Positions 48,101 through 62,006 of a DNA stretch of 64,000 nucleotides are shown in pieces. The stretch lies in NCBI RefSeq assembly GCF_021130785.1, contig NC_060207.1, forward strand, positions 196,056,001-196,120,000, given 5' to 3'. The position numbers were made by a program, and so were the translations under genes. Every line of letters starts with the position of its first letter. The first letter of the stretch is position 1. The DNA comes from Homalodisca vitripennis. Taxonomy: Eukaryota; Arthropoda; Insecta; Hemiptera; Cicadellidae. The notes under the pieces are model-generated. The model made no database searches, was not told the origin of the DNA, and was given only the letters and a program-made list of their open reading frames with translations.

Positions 48101-51100
48101 AAAAAGGGAAGATAAAGGCTTTGCTATAGAGACTTGCCTTCGGCTACCTTCTTATACACATCTCTGATGTAGTACTTGACGTTCCAAACAATTATGTTAC
48201 TCTTATAAGCTCAAACAAGTAGCAATGTAATACTGATAAGCGCCACTCTGTTTGTTATTTGATTATTTATCCCTATATTAGTATTAACTATGCATTTTAT
48301 TACTTATAAAATATACTAAAACTGACGCATTAATAAACCACAAAATAAATACCGTTGGGTAGCTAAACCAATCACTGACAACTTTATTACGCCTTGCAGT
48401 CGATAATATCCAAGTTTTTGTTTGTATTTTCTGTTTCATAAATTATAGTTTTATACGTATAGATTGTATATAAACTCCTCGGTATACTTGAATGTTACAC
48501 CCTCTCATTGTCATGAGATTGTGTTACAAATATAACGATATTATATTGAATAATATATTTAAATCTTGCTGCGTATTAAATGCGTATTAATCTACACTGG
48601 TTTTCTTTTAATACACTGTATTGGCTTCACCTGCTAATTTTTTAATTGAATTGAAAGTTATTTAGCTTTAGAGTAAGTGTAATTTATAATGAAATAATAT
48701 TTTACTGACAGAAAATCTTTAAATGCAAAAGTAGTGTAGATGATGTTAAATTTTATATCTGCAAAAATTAAATTTAGTATATCTATCAGATATAACTTGA
48801 ATGTATGTAGAAAAGAATGATTATGTGTGGGCTACGTAATTTCAAAAGGTAATCCAGCAACAATAAGCAACGGCACTAGTTCTTTCCACATGTTGCTGAG
48901 TGAGCTCATGGTGCTTAAGTTGAATAGGTCTAAGCAATGAAAACTCTTTCCCGTCACTAACAGACCCTGAACATGTTTTAGATGCCATTAGACCCATACT
49001 GACCTACCAAAATGTTAATTCATCTCAAAATACTTCATAAACAGATTTTCCGAGCCAGTAAACCCATCAACCTCCTGTCACGAACACATGGTAAATTTAA
49101 ATAGTACAACTAAAATATATCAACTAACAAATAGCTTATTTTAGTAGGTGTTAAATAATTTTCGTCGTTTTAGATTTTAACACCCTCCTCTCATAGAGAA
49201 GGACAAGTGCTCTGCGAAACTCTGCATGTGTTTTTACAAAATTCACAAGGGATTGCATACCTTAGTAATTCAGTTCTTATATTAACCGTAGTGAAATGTC
49301 AGTATTACAACTGGGACTCAGTATTGCAACAAAAAGAACTCAAAATAACATTCCAGTGCCACAAGCAGTTACCGTGCTCAGTGAAACGCGCAATAGTTGT
49401 AACCAATCCGCCTCACAAACCGTCCACTACCTTTTGTAATTAACTGGAACATGTATGGTACGCGAGTGATGGATGAACTCCTGTCAATTACTTTAGGTAA
49501 CTTCAAAAGTGTGCCAGAGTATTTGTTATTGTTTTACTCTCCCCACCTTTGCATGAACTCAGTATTGTACCTTCAATTTCTTAACTATATTGACAAAATT
49601 AAAATTTCTGAACAAAACAAGCTATTCTGATTATTGCCGTTTGGTTTTATTCCATAAATAATAGTGCTATATGGCATTGGATATCATTATTACTATTATG
49701 TTCACATAGCTATTTCTATTTGTGTTAACCACTGCGTTAGAGGCCAGGGATTGGCAATCATGTTGCACTCACAATTTTCTGCCTTTAAAATTGGAGGATT
49801 ATCTAGAGCTGTGCTGCCATACTTCCATAGAACGTTTATAGACAAAAATATTTGCATGCGAGCTCATCGTTCATGATTGTTTTCCCTATTCAACGGCAAG
49901 GAGCGAAATACTAATTCAACAGCAGTACAGCGTGTACAGCTGAAGATCGAGTGACATTTTCAGCCAGTACAGGAGACTAAACACAAATAATCAACAGTAT
50001 ATTTATGTTTGATTCGTTTAAAATGTAATAGTGAACAATTTTACACTTTGATATTAGCTTAACCTTTATGTTAGTCTAAAATTTTAAATTTCCACACACA
50101 TTGAGACAACTTACATAATTTAAAACTGTTAAATAAAACATTATTTATTTGTATATTATCTAGTGATATTGTTATGCGCCATTAAAAGCATACATAATTA
50201 AACTAAAAACGCTGTTTTACACAAGCGTTTCGTTAGTTTGGATGAAATGAGTTGGAACATTTGTAAGTCAATACTGCATGAGACCAACGATTCAACTTAG
50301 TTTTAGGGTGCCATAGGCAAAATTATACCATCAAAATTATTTTTTTAAATATTTAATATATGCTACAAAATGCCAGAAAAGACCATATGTTCAGTTTATG
50401 GTTTACGGTTTACGCGTAGGTGTTACTTACTATATCCTCTCCTAAATGTTGAATAATAGGCATACTTTTAGAGCAGTCTCTTGACGAAATATTTGCAGCA
50501 GTCAAACCCTCTCGCCTCTCTTGCAAAGCAATTTAACTTCCTCTTTTATCACTTCCGTATTTTAAATATTAGCACAAAGAAAAAAAACAATCAAACACGA
50601 AGTGCATTCTCAACTGTGTAGCTCTTTTGAACTGATTTTATGATTATTTTTAAAGTGATCGTAATTCAAACAAACATATGTTGTTGCAGTGTTTACTTAT
50701 TTTTACCAAAATAACAGTTATAATACCTTGACGGTTTTAGAATATTGGGACAAATAAATTCATTATGTTACAAAATACGGTAAAATGTGTCATACCGAAC
50801 CAACTATTTTAAAGGTTATTCATATTGAAAAAAATCTCCCAGATCACAATATAAAAAATTGCATATTATGTTTATTGTTATTAATTTTGTCCTCTAACTA
50901 TTATTAATTACTAGAAAGTTTCAAGAGTATACACATGTATGTTCGTTTGGAATAATTATTCAGTTTTGCATCGATAACATCCGAACAAATATATCTTAGA
51001 AACTTCATTTAGAAAATGCTTAACCTCAAAGTGTATTGTAATGGGTTCATGAATACTCTTTAATACAATTATAATTTGATTAATAATGCAAAAAAATGGA

Positions 51101-52840
51101 TGAAACATTTCTTTTCTAACAAGTGAATTTGGTTGCAATACGTTCTCGTTAACCTAACAGAATATTTCAGGGATCAACATTAATATTATTTACCATTTTG
51201 GCTCTCGGAAAATAAGTGAATTATGTTGAGCAGTAAAATAAACTCGTGTACAATATATGGAGCCGGTGTGTGCGACTATTTTAAGAAGATAATGCTTTTC
51301 CATAATAGTGCTATACAATTATTAATTAGTTTTATTGACCTGAATTGAATGTTATATTGAAATATTCAATACTGCAACTAATGGAGGTTATTATAACAGT
51401 CTCATTTTATTTAAATTACTTATTTATAATTGAAAGAATTACTTCATTATGTAGTTAAAGATTTTATATATTCGTGTTTTAACATATTAAGTATTTATGT
51501 GTAATGTGTAGATTCAAATGTCTTTTAAATATCATATTAAAAATTTTAAATGTTAAAAATAACTTGAAAAGAAAAATATTAATTCATAGATAAATTGAAT
51601 ATACATGCACATATTTTATTTTATTTTCTCATGGAAGAGTCTCTATTTTAATTTGCAGGCATATACTAATTGTATGTATATGTTTCATATGAAAATCACT
51701 ATTTGTCGATCTCTGAATAACGGCTAGTAACTATAATTTACCAGAAGACATCGCTAATAACTAACAACCAATTATTCAACAGTGATGTGTATATATACTG
51801 TTAATGGGCGTTCTTGTGTAACAATCAACAATTAGTGAGTACAAATATTACAAGTTTAACATTGGTTGCTTTGTAGGTGATAGGAAAACCTTTGTTGTAA
51901 GTAATTAGACCAGTGAAAGATCCATGCCTGGATTGGATAATGATAATTACTAAAACAATATAGGAGAACACCGCACCATGTGTCGCATAATATATTTCGC
52001 TGATGTTGTAAAATTTCAAGTTAGTTGTGTTGCTGTGTTGCATATTATAATTTAACCCATTGTACTCAGTTTTTAAGACATTTATTAAGGCTACTCTACA
52101 ATATTCTCGCATATAGATATAGCTCGATTTCAAGATACATAGTCAGATATAAAAAATATATTTTTTGCCAGCCTACGCCTCCACACAAGCAGGCAGACAG
52201 AAAGCCCACAGTCAACACAACAATATGAACATTTTCAGACTCTCAAACGATAGACTATTGTCACGCTCCATTCAATTTTAATATAATAATTAATGAGATA
52301 GTAAAAACTTGGTTCACAATTATCGACACAACCTTAATTTAACTTTACTTTTAAAATATTTCATAGAAAAGTGTTACTACTTGTTTAAATGTACTCTCAA
52401 CAATGGTTAAGATAAATCGTTGGATTATACTGGACTCTAGGGTCTAATGAGATCCAAGTATTGTTCAGCTTAAGATCTGCTGAAGCACGATTAATTTAAA
52501 AAGAGTATGTACCGTATTCATTAAGTTTAAAGATGATTTAAATAAAGAGAAAGGCATATAACTTTTAAAAAATGAGGAGGAACTCGTATTATGGAAATAT
52601 TAATAAAAGAAGGAAGAGGAAAATGTGTAAAATCATAGATTTTAAGGAGTGGAAAAATATGAAAAATGTTCAAAAATTTAAACATATATCCTGAGGATGC
52701 ACTATACAACAAGGCTTGTTTTGTGACTAAGTATATAGATAATAAAACTAGCCATATTAGCGTTGACAGGTTAAATTTGTTTTTTTTTGTTTTGACAGTT
52801 GAACGAAATTTTAATGTTTTGACTGAAAGAATAAAAATCA
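45161..52840. other. long AT-rich non-coding stretch
   Basis: Apart from a (TA)n run at 46027, no gene, RNA or tandem repeat is supported. Chance frames of 60-104 codons at 49207-49443, 49664-49876 and 51825-52133 have no splice or composition support. Confidence 0.5.
46027..46052. repeat. short (TA)n microsatellite
   Basis: About 26 bp of TA dinucleotides. Confidence 0.95.
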
Positions 52841-52841
52841 T

Positions 52842-52844
<3 letters not shown>

Positions 52845-52901
<57 letters not shown>
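52845..52901. repeat. (TA)n microsatellite
   Basis: An uninterrupted run of about 57 bp. It creates spurious open frames of alternating Ile-Tyr on the plus strand. Confidence 0.97.
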
Positions 52902-52908
<7 letters not shown>

Positions 52909-54540
52909 CGGCTCTTTAAATTATATCCCCGTCCAATTTTCTTACAGTTTCACAATTGAGTTTACGTTGTTTCCCCAATCAAGAACTCATATTATAATTA
53001 TGCAGGTCTCGAAAACCACCTTGGATTAAAAAGCGTGTTCCTTTAATCAGAATTAAAATTTTTAAATATAATGCGTTACATAGTTTAAATGTGTCAATTG
53101 TGCAATCACTTGTAAAATTGTATATTAATTGTGTCTTTACGAGTACAATCCGCATTGCACAACTGAACAAGAACCGTATATTTAATATTTTTTTTATTAA
53201 GTGTACACAATATCTTTATGCCTCTTTGGTGACATCTGCCGAACGTGTAAACAGCTATTTAGTGTAAGTTAACTTTGAATTACGTGTCGTAAGTATTGTA
53301 ATAATTGTTCCCAACTCTTAAATATTTCGAGAAGATTTCCTACTTTTATCTTCATATAAAGGTTTCTCAGACTTAACTGATATATTATAAACGAACTAGC
53401 CTAATTGGTCTAGCCTCTTTTGAGTTAGCAACATATTTTTTTATTCATTTTTATTTACAAGAAAATATCATATAGTGATCTTCCTTACTTTTGAAGACAA
53501 TTATCTTACTCATGATTTCATCCCCTCGAGTGTATGGTCTGTATTGATAACGTGTCTACAATCATAGAACATGACAGGAGCAGTGTCGTGATCTCACACC
53601 CAGGCGTAGGATGCCAAGATCTATTCCCCCGTGTTCCTTACTGGTAGCTGTACTATCAACTATTGCACAAGCTATTGTGATAAAATAGTCACATGCCAAA
53701 ATAATTTACCAATGTCATCATAAATTCCGCTTGGTTTTATCGTAACAGTTCTACTATAATAAAAGCTTATGTTTTTTCCTTCTGCACTGATAATCAAAGA
53801 AATACCAAATAAGCCCTAGGAATAAATGCCAAGAATAGGAACCATTCTACTATCAACACTGGAGCAAACCCTCCGTAATGTTAACGAGAGTTATGTTCTA
53901 ATTTGTTTTCTTTTACTAAATAACGTTATATTACATTTGTCGATGTATGCTACTTAAAATTTATGTCAAAAGTTATATCATTTTGAAATAATAAAATATA
54001 TTTTTGCTCTGTATATCTGTTTGCCGGTTCCACAAGTTTATTGTAATATGGCCTAATTCGATTTTATATATCCATTTACTATGACAAATATCATCGAAAT
54101 TAAATATAAGGGGTTTTTAAAGCCTTGAATTTTGCATTTGGCTTGTGAATAAATCATATGCTATTTACTTTATCATTACTACCATTAAAACTTCAGTGGT
54201 CATTACAAAAAATTCATTAGAAATATTTCGTATATTAATACATTCTATCTTTTTGCAAAATATATCAAACCATTCATCTTACCTCTTTCATAATGCCCAA
54301 AAAATATATAACTTATACTATTGGACTATTCCTTAAAATTTTTGTTAAATTTTCATGTGCCTTATTGTGATAAATAGGAATAGGAAACCTAGCAACTCAA
54401 AATTCGGTATAATGTTAATACCGATTTGATACCTCATAACGTTATGTAGTATTACTTATTTAGCCAAAATTACCTTTGGAACCTGTAGGAAAATAAAAAA
54501 GTAACTAATAAATACCCATAAGTATTCTACACTTTTAACA
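52902..54540. other. AT-rich non-coding stretch
   Basis: Nothing supported was seen. A GC-richer piece at about 53520-53650 (GAGCAGTGTCGTGATCTCAC) has no clear frame. Confidence 0.45.
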
Positions 54541-54544
54541 AAAG

Positions 54545-54660
54545 AGTCAATGAATAAGAGCTAATAGTGCAATGATCCAGAGTAATAGCTAACAATATAT
54601 TGTTATAGAATAAGTGCCAATAGTACATTGATAGGGAGTTAGAGCTAGTATTGCATTTAT
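54545..54660. repeat. degenerate short tandem repeat, ~45-50 bp
   Basis: AAGAGCTAATAGTGCAATGAT, AAGTGCCAATAGTACATTGAT and TTAGAGCTAGTATTGCAT are spaced at roughly 50 bp, with a weaker unit between the first two. Probably an old slipped repeat. Confidence 0.5.
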
Positions 54661-54892
54661 AAAAAAATTATTGTTTCTCGCAAGTAAAAAAATCTTATTA
54701 CACACATTAAACGCTGTATTAAATGCAGTCTCTAACCATATTAAGGTTGATGGAAGTGTTGTTAATCTCACAATAGAAAAATATTTCAGTTCAACACATA
54801 AATGGAATTATTGAGTCAGTTGTTATAAACGAACCATAAAATTGTACTGTCATTTGTACTGAGTTCCAAACGTGTACATTGTAATCCAACAA

Positions 54893-55025
54893 ACTGTTCT
54901 GTGGTAAAGAAAGGTGTGAAAAGAAACAACTTTCTGCCTCAAAACACTTTAAGTCGCTCGGTGTGTTTCGCTGTCTGCGTTTTATTGGTTAGACGCAGTG
55001 TACTGGCGAAAATTTGTTTTCTTTA
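54893..55025. repeat. dispersed repeat pair, copy 2
   Basis: Homologous to 32736-32860, about 22 kb away. It keeps AAAGAAAGGTGTGAAAAGAA and TTTCGCTGTCTGCGTTTTAT with good identity, while flanking DNA is unrelated. Confidence 0.75.
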
Positions 55026-55700
55026 AAATTACATGCTATTATGTTTGAATGTTTTTCAAATTCCTCGTACAAGTATCACTTCCTAGAATAACAAACGTAA
55101 ATCTGCTTTACACAATACGTAAAATGCTAAATATTAGTATTTTTGGAAATAAAGCAAAACAATAATAAATTTCTGTTTTGTGTCATAATTATGTGCATAT
55201 TTAAGGTCCTAGAAGCCCACTTTGGCCAAGACGTGTATATGAAATTGTTGTTACTTTTTTAAATTTGGTGCTATAGTTATATTTCGTTTACCTTGTTTCC
55301 TATATATAAATCTGAAAATAATTGAAGAATTTAGGATGTTAAATACTTAGTCACAGAAAACCCAGAAAGATTATGCATTTTGTGTACATTACTTAGATAC
55401 CGCAATCAAACATATGTATACTTTTATTGAAAAATACAACCCAAAGTCTTTCCTAAAAGCAATTAAAAAAATAATTATCCCTGCGAAGATAGATAGTACT
55501 TATGACAATTGATCAAGCCACATAACGTAACATGTTCCATGGACAGTATTTTTTATTTCAATTAATAAACATCAGTTGCCATAGTGATTAATAAATATTA
55601 ATTACAAGTAGTATTATATTATTTTTATTATATATGGCAGCAACAACAAATTTGGTCTAATTAGTTTACTCTGGACCATTCTCTACACTTACTTCACGAA
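55026..55700. other. AT-rich non-coding stretch
   Basis: No supported feature. Confidence 0.5.
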
Positions 55701-55944
55701 CAAAGGTTTTAATGCCTGCATGCAAATCGATATCCTTTGACATTTTGGGGCGGCATATTTATTGCAGCTGAAGGAAAAACAACAGAGAAAACGTGCTCTA
55801 ACATTATTTTAAGAAACATAAAGCTCTTTAACTAATATGAGGAAATGAGCGAACGCAATGCGTCCGGGAATATAGCAAGTGGAACCACAAAACAATGCAC
55901 GGGAAAAATAATTCTGAAAATAATCGAGGCCACATTACATTTTT

Positions 55945-56170
55945 TTTAATACCGAGGGATACATATTAGACATTTAAGTTTTACCATAATACCTAGAAAA
56001 AATCAAGCAAGTAGGATGTATCCAGATTGGAAAGCAAGATCACGTACTGTACTGTGTCAAGTTTACAGATACTCTCAGCTTAGCAAAACGAACATTGAGG
56101 TAGGTATGGACAAAGCCGGGTGGCATGCTTGGAGGAACACATTTACTTTCAAGAAAAATCGGGGCAAATT
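55945..56170 (+). CDS. 75-codon open frame without clear start, doubtful
   Basis: On the plus strand a frame is open from about 55948 to a TAA near 56178. It contains MYPDWKARSRTVLCQVYRYS and GWHAWRNTFTFKKNRG, with more W, R and C than expected locally. A strong donor-like GAG/GTAGGT lies inside it near 56099. It overlaps a 66-codon minus-strand frame with no supporting signals, and lies next to the better minus-strand exon candidate. Confidence 0.2.
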
Positions 56171-56228
56171 TAATATTTAATCTCTTGTGGGTATGTCCGC
56201 GTAGGTTTGTCTGTACACTATGGTGTAC

Positions 56229-56400
56229 CTGACGAGACAATGAGACTACTACTTGACCTATTTATAGTTGTCTCGTATGTTGAAATGATGTAAACTTCTC
56301 GTTTTAAGCTTCTTCGTCGTTTACTTTCTTTGGATCTCTTAGGATGAACATGGCTACAGATTCCAGGAATGAAGTGTGAGACGACGTCAGATAACAGACG
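56229..56400 (-). CDS. candidate exon, function unknown
   Basis: The minus strand has a very good acceptor (TTCAACTTTCTTTTTTGCAG) immediately before 56400. The frame then runs 57 codons, including RLLSDVVSHFIPGICSHVHP, a basic run (KRSKESKRRRSLKRE) and a serine-rich end (TTINRSSSSLIVSSG). A donor-like CAG/GTACAC follows 56229; without splicing a TAG ends the frame three codons later, so it could be the last exon. The basic cluster resembles a nuclear-localisation or RNA-binding patch, but no family is recognised. Confidence 0.33.
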
Positions 56401-59400
56401 CTGCAAAAAAGAAAGTTGAACTGGAGCTAAACTCAAAGTTCAGTTGAATTAACCCTTCCTGTATATCTACTTTAATGATTATATAAATATTGAACTTTCA
56501 TTTTAAATTGAAAAATACAGCAATTTTAACTATTTTTTCAAAAGAATAAAATACTTAAAATAGAAATATAAATTTTTATATAACTGAAATTTTAGGTATA
56601 TTGTACGTAATAATAAACTTTCAGCCCTAAGTATATAGTACTAATAAACTTTAGCCCATAAAAAGTACTAATATTAAAATCAAACAAAGATGTTTACCAC
56701 TGTAATTAGATTTTGGGCAGAAATTTATGAAGTGGAATGTTAATTGCTTAAACCCAATGAAAGTTTCAAATATATAATTCCTGAACGTTCATACGTTTAA
56801 TGTCTTAGTATGTTATATAAGAAAGAAACTATAAAATAATGTCTTTAATAATACAAATGTACTAGTTTTAATACATTTTGTAATTAAATTTAATTTTTTT
56901 ATTAATTAATGAATTTTACATTCATTACAATCTATTAAGGTTTTTAGCCTGAAGACACGTTTCTTTAAAAAAATATATAAATAAATATCAAGTTCCTTTG
57001 CTATGTATTTGGAATGGACGTTCTTATACGAGGAAAAGAAACGATACGAATAAATCAACGTGAAGTGTAACAAACGCCGATACGGTTCTGTTCTGATTGA
57101 TAACTCGTACGAATACGGACATAGATCCCCCAGACATGTGAGGAGGCTTGAATACTACAACATGACTAATAAGGCGACTGTCACGTGACTCGTCTGGGTA
57201 CCTGCTTCTGGTTTGTCTATTATACATCTTCAGTTGTGTCATAACTCTATCATGCTAAGAACATATTCGCCATTGAGTTTTATTTTATTTCGAGTTCATA
57301 TGCATGAACTGTGCTTTTCCCTGGGTTATTCGTAACATAACTTATTTTTATTGGTTTTTATCTATAGTAAATATGTTAAAATTTAACTTATTAAAGAAAA
57401 AGTTTAAAAAAATTGAGTACAATTTATTAAATACATCTATTACGATTATTTTATTTTATTGACAATGGTCCAACTATATGATTTAAAATAAACCACAAAA
57501 CCAATTAATAATAGGTTATTTATTATTGTTTAATAAAGAACTATTTATCCAGAAATTTTCTTTTTTAATTGATAAAATATGTAAGAGAAATTTATAATAT
57601 TTAATTGAATGGAACTTTTCTGTATAATTCCACTACATTAGTATTGAATCTTAGTAATGAGATTCGACTATTTTAGAACTATATTATTCAATTTTTAAAA
57701 TAAATCATTTACACGATAAAATAATGGTGTATACTTGAATACTTTAATGGTGCAAGGTGGAAGTGCAGCACAATACATGTCTAAAACGGATTCACTTAGT
57801 TTGCATGCTAAATGTCAAAGTTATAGCTCATTTCAATCTCCAGATATTCTGCAGAAGAACGGAAATTATACAAAAAGCCGCTGCTAGACAAATGAGATAT
57901 TATAAAATTGATACTTGTACAAATAATTTTGTATGCAAAATTTAAAGTCGACACTAGATACCTTTCTCGACATATCATGCCAAATGATATATTAATACAG
58001 ATCTTTGTTTATAAAATTGGGTTTCATATCGATGTTTAAATAATAATAGTCAACATACAAAGTCAATATAAAATATTGTTTCATATGTTTGGATGGTTAA
58101 GGTATATGTGTTAATATGTTACATATTTGACAAAAATAAAAATATTATCAAACCTTTATCTAAATCTCGTGGGTAGATATGCACCATCATTAACTCAGTG
58201 TTGTTCATATTGAAATAAAGCATCATCCATAATTTCATGTCTATATGTCAATAGATTTTTTTTAAATATTGTGCTGAAACAAATGACAGACATCGCTAAA
58301 GCTCAGAAAATAACATTTTAAACCTCACTATAGCCAATAGAAACAATGTTGTCACCTTAACAAAGTTAAATATAGTAATGTCGAATGACGTAATCAAGTA
58401 AACAATTTTAATGCACACTGTTGAGCCGTCAGCATATTCAAGGGTCTTTACTAAAGGTATGGATGAACATTATATTTGTGTAATGATCGATGTCATGAGA
58501 CGAGGCGATTGCAGATCAAATAGTTTCCAGAACAGCCTCAGACCACTGAGAGTAACCACCGGCCTGAAAGTTACAAAGCTATATCTTGCTTGTAACTAGA
58601 GATGCAACTGATGGACCCAGTGAAGGCTAACTGTGTTTGTCTCTGCAGTGAACCTTCGACGTAACTGACTGACCTAACTACATAATCAACTCTGAATGCA
58701 AACTGGACATCACGCACAATTACATTTATAAATCACGATACTAGGTGAATTTCTTTAGTTAATTAAATGAGTCTATAACTTATGCTATTTCTTATATACA
58801 TCCAGTGATTTTTATTTGTGCTTTCACTGACTGTGTTTTAATTTTTCCATTCAAATTATTCCACTTTTCTATGTGAATTCATTTTATATTGCTTTCAGTT
58901 TAGACTTAATTATTACGTGATTAAACAATCATTCACTGACAGATGGCAAATGTTAAAAATCCTGTTTCCTTCACAATCTTTTCATCCTAAAAAAGTAAAC
59001 TTCAAGCAGAGTAGGAAACGTAACATTTCAAACAGAAATTCTACCTGAAACCAGTAAGTCACCGCAACAGGAAGGGATACTATCAGAGTAAATAAAGAGA
59101 AAAAATAAATTAGCATTAGGTGGATTTACCGTAGCTGGGTAGACATAAATTTATCCGAAAAATTCTTTTTACAGTAGGCACCTATAACAGGAAGGCCATT
59201 TTATTTTTTTCTGTTTACTTATTATAGTAATTAATCTGTGCTTCAGTATAAAAAACATTTTCTACACAATTATGGTACTCCCTTGAAAAAATCTTATAAT
59301 TAATAAAATACTTTTTTAATGCATTTCTTAGATTAATTATAATTATTCTATGTGTTCATAGACCATACAAAAATGAATAAAAATAATTTATAATACAAGT

Positions 59401-60180
59401 TTATTATGTATAAAATTAAGAATGGAATTAAAATAAAACCCTAAATAAACTGAAAACAACTGACACCACCGCTAATGTCAGCCTACACCGCTGTTGTGCA
59501 GGTTAACAAAGATATAGAGCATATACTTTATTCTAGTACAAACAAAACACTAACTGTGTTGCCAGCATTGTTCTCTCCATAGATTTCCCTAATTAAATCA
59601 AGAAAACTATTCAATAGCACAATATTGACTGAGGGTAAATATAAGCAAGACAAAGCATATGGCCCTGTCCCTGCCTACCCGGTACCTAGTTGGTTTAGAG
59701 CTGAAGATGCACAGCGGGAAATGAGGTGTTCGTCAGATCCTTTGTAAGAGCCGTATTATCCAACCAGTTTATCTTTTCAAATATCCAGGGAATACTGTTT
59801 GATGTTAATATTATGTTGGCAGCCTATGTTAGATCTACCAATTCAAATTACGGTAATTTATTTAAAAGTCCATAACATTATCACGTGTTCCTAACATAGG
59901 CTATATCAAAACAGTTTTACGTGTTTTAAAACCGTAAATTGGGCCTTTAAGTTTGTCATCGACCTGTCATAATTTTCATCCCTGATCATAACTATCAGGT
60001 TCTTTTTATCACTTATTAGAGCAAGGAGACAAATTTTAAGGTTCTCCCTAAAAATCGATAGGTCCATATGGGAAATATAAACAAATTTAAGCCTTAATAG
60101 GGCATCAGTATAGGACTGACATTACGAGCTGTGAGAACCATTGAAAAGCCTTTTTTTACAGGAAAGTGTTTGTATCGTAA
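56401..60180. other. AT-rich non-coding stretch with minor islets
   Basis: GC-richer pieces at 57030-57240 and 58410-58600 carry 60-72 codon frames (minus and plus, respectively). Neither has a convincing pair of splice sites, so they are not called as genes. Confidence 0.45.
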
Positions 60181-60189
60181 TTCCTATAT

Positions 60190-61108
<919 letters not shown>

Positions 61109-61189
<81 letters not shown>
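61109..61189. repeat. (GT)n followed by (GA)n microsatellite
   Basis: About 66 bp of GT repeats run into about 15 bp of GA repeats. Confidence 0.97.
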
Positions 61190-61724
61190 TCTGCATTGTT
61201 TTCTTATTTTTATTATGTTTAGATTTAATTACATTAGTTTTTAATCTATATTTTTCTTACTTTGTGTTTGTTTACGGTTGGCCTATTTTACACCATTCTC
61301 TTCAGGATTACTTTTCTACAAGTTTTGGACATAAAGTTTGCGTGTTTATTATCCATTTAATCAAGTTAATGTACTTCAAATATAAACAAAGGATGTTTAT
61401 CGGGACAGATTTTTCCATATTGTGTCTGATATTTCAGAAATGGGTGGTCTTACACTTCTGGTTCGTATGTTATTCAATTTTTAATTTCACATTACCAAAA
61501 AACCAATAAATTTAACAACTATCTTTACGCTATAAAAACAACTATAAAAACAGATTCGCTTTATTTTTGCCATTTCCTTGAAAATCGGGTACAATCTTTC
61601 GCAAGCTGTAGCTCGCTAACAAATCGTTTCCTGAAATATGTTAATGTGAATTCTTTTAATGTTTTTATGAGAGAAAACCACCTGATTTATCACCGAAGTT
61701 TTTAGGGTTACTCGTGCCACAACC

Positions 61725-61790
61725 TGTATACAGGGCGTTCACAAAAAGTTGTTACAAACTTCTGTGGCAGACACTATTCATAATTGCAAC
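61725..61790. mobile_element. possible transposon terminus fragment
   Basis: CCTGTATACAGGGCGTTCAC followed by AAAAAGTTGTTACAAACTTC contains two short palindromes (TGTATACA, GTTGTTACAAAC). The style resembles ends of insect repeats bearing CAGGGTGTTC-like strings. No partner terminus was found. Confidence 0.2.
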
Positions 61791-61957
61791 ATAATTGCAA
61801 ATAAAAAATATAATTTAACCATTAGTCGAGACATGTCTCGTTTATAGGCCGCCATTATTTTTATTAAAAAGTTAATATATCTAGAAATAGTAATGCTACA
61901 GTTAGCAAAGTTCGCCCACATGTAAAAATACATAAATTATCAAAACCTAATTACTTG

Positions 61958-61959
<2 letters not shown>

Positions 61960-62001
<42 letters not shown>
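61960..62001. repeat. (TA)n microsatellite
   Basis: About 42 bp of TA dinucleotides. Confidence 0.97.

Positions 62002-62006
<5 letters not shown>

Noticed and set aside
49207..49876. Two plus-strand frames of 70-78 codons
   Set aside because: Composition, lack of splice signals and lack of similarity to each other point to chance.
52666..53029. Plus-strand frames ending or starting in Ile-Tyr repeats
   Set aside because: They are created by the (TA)n run at 52845-52901.
57024..57242. 72-codon minus-strand frame in a GC-richer patch
   Set aside because: No acceptable acceptor-donor pair and no recognised domain.
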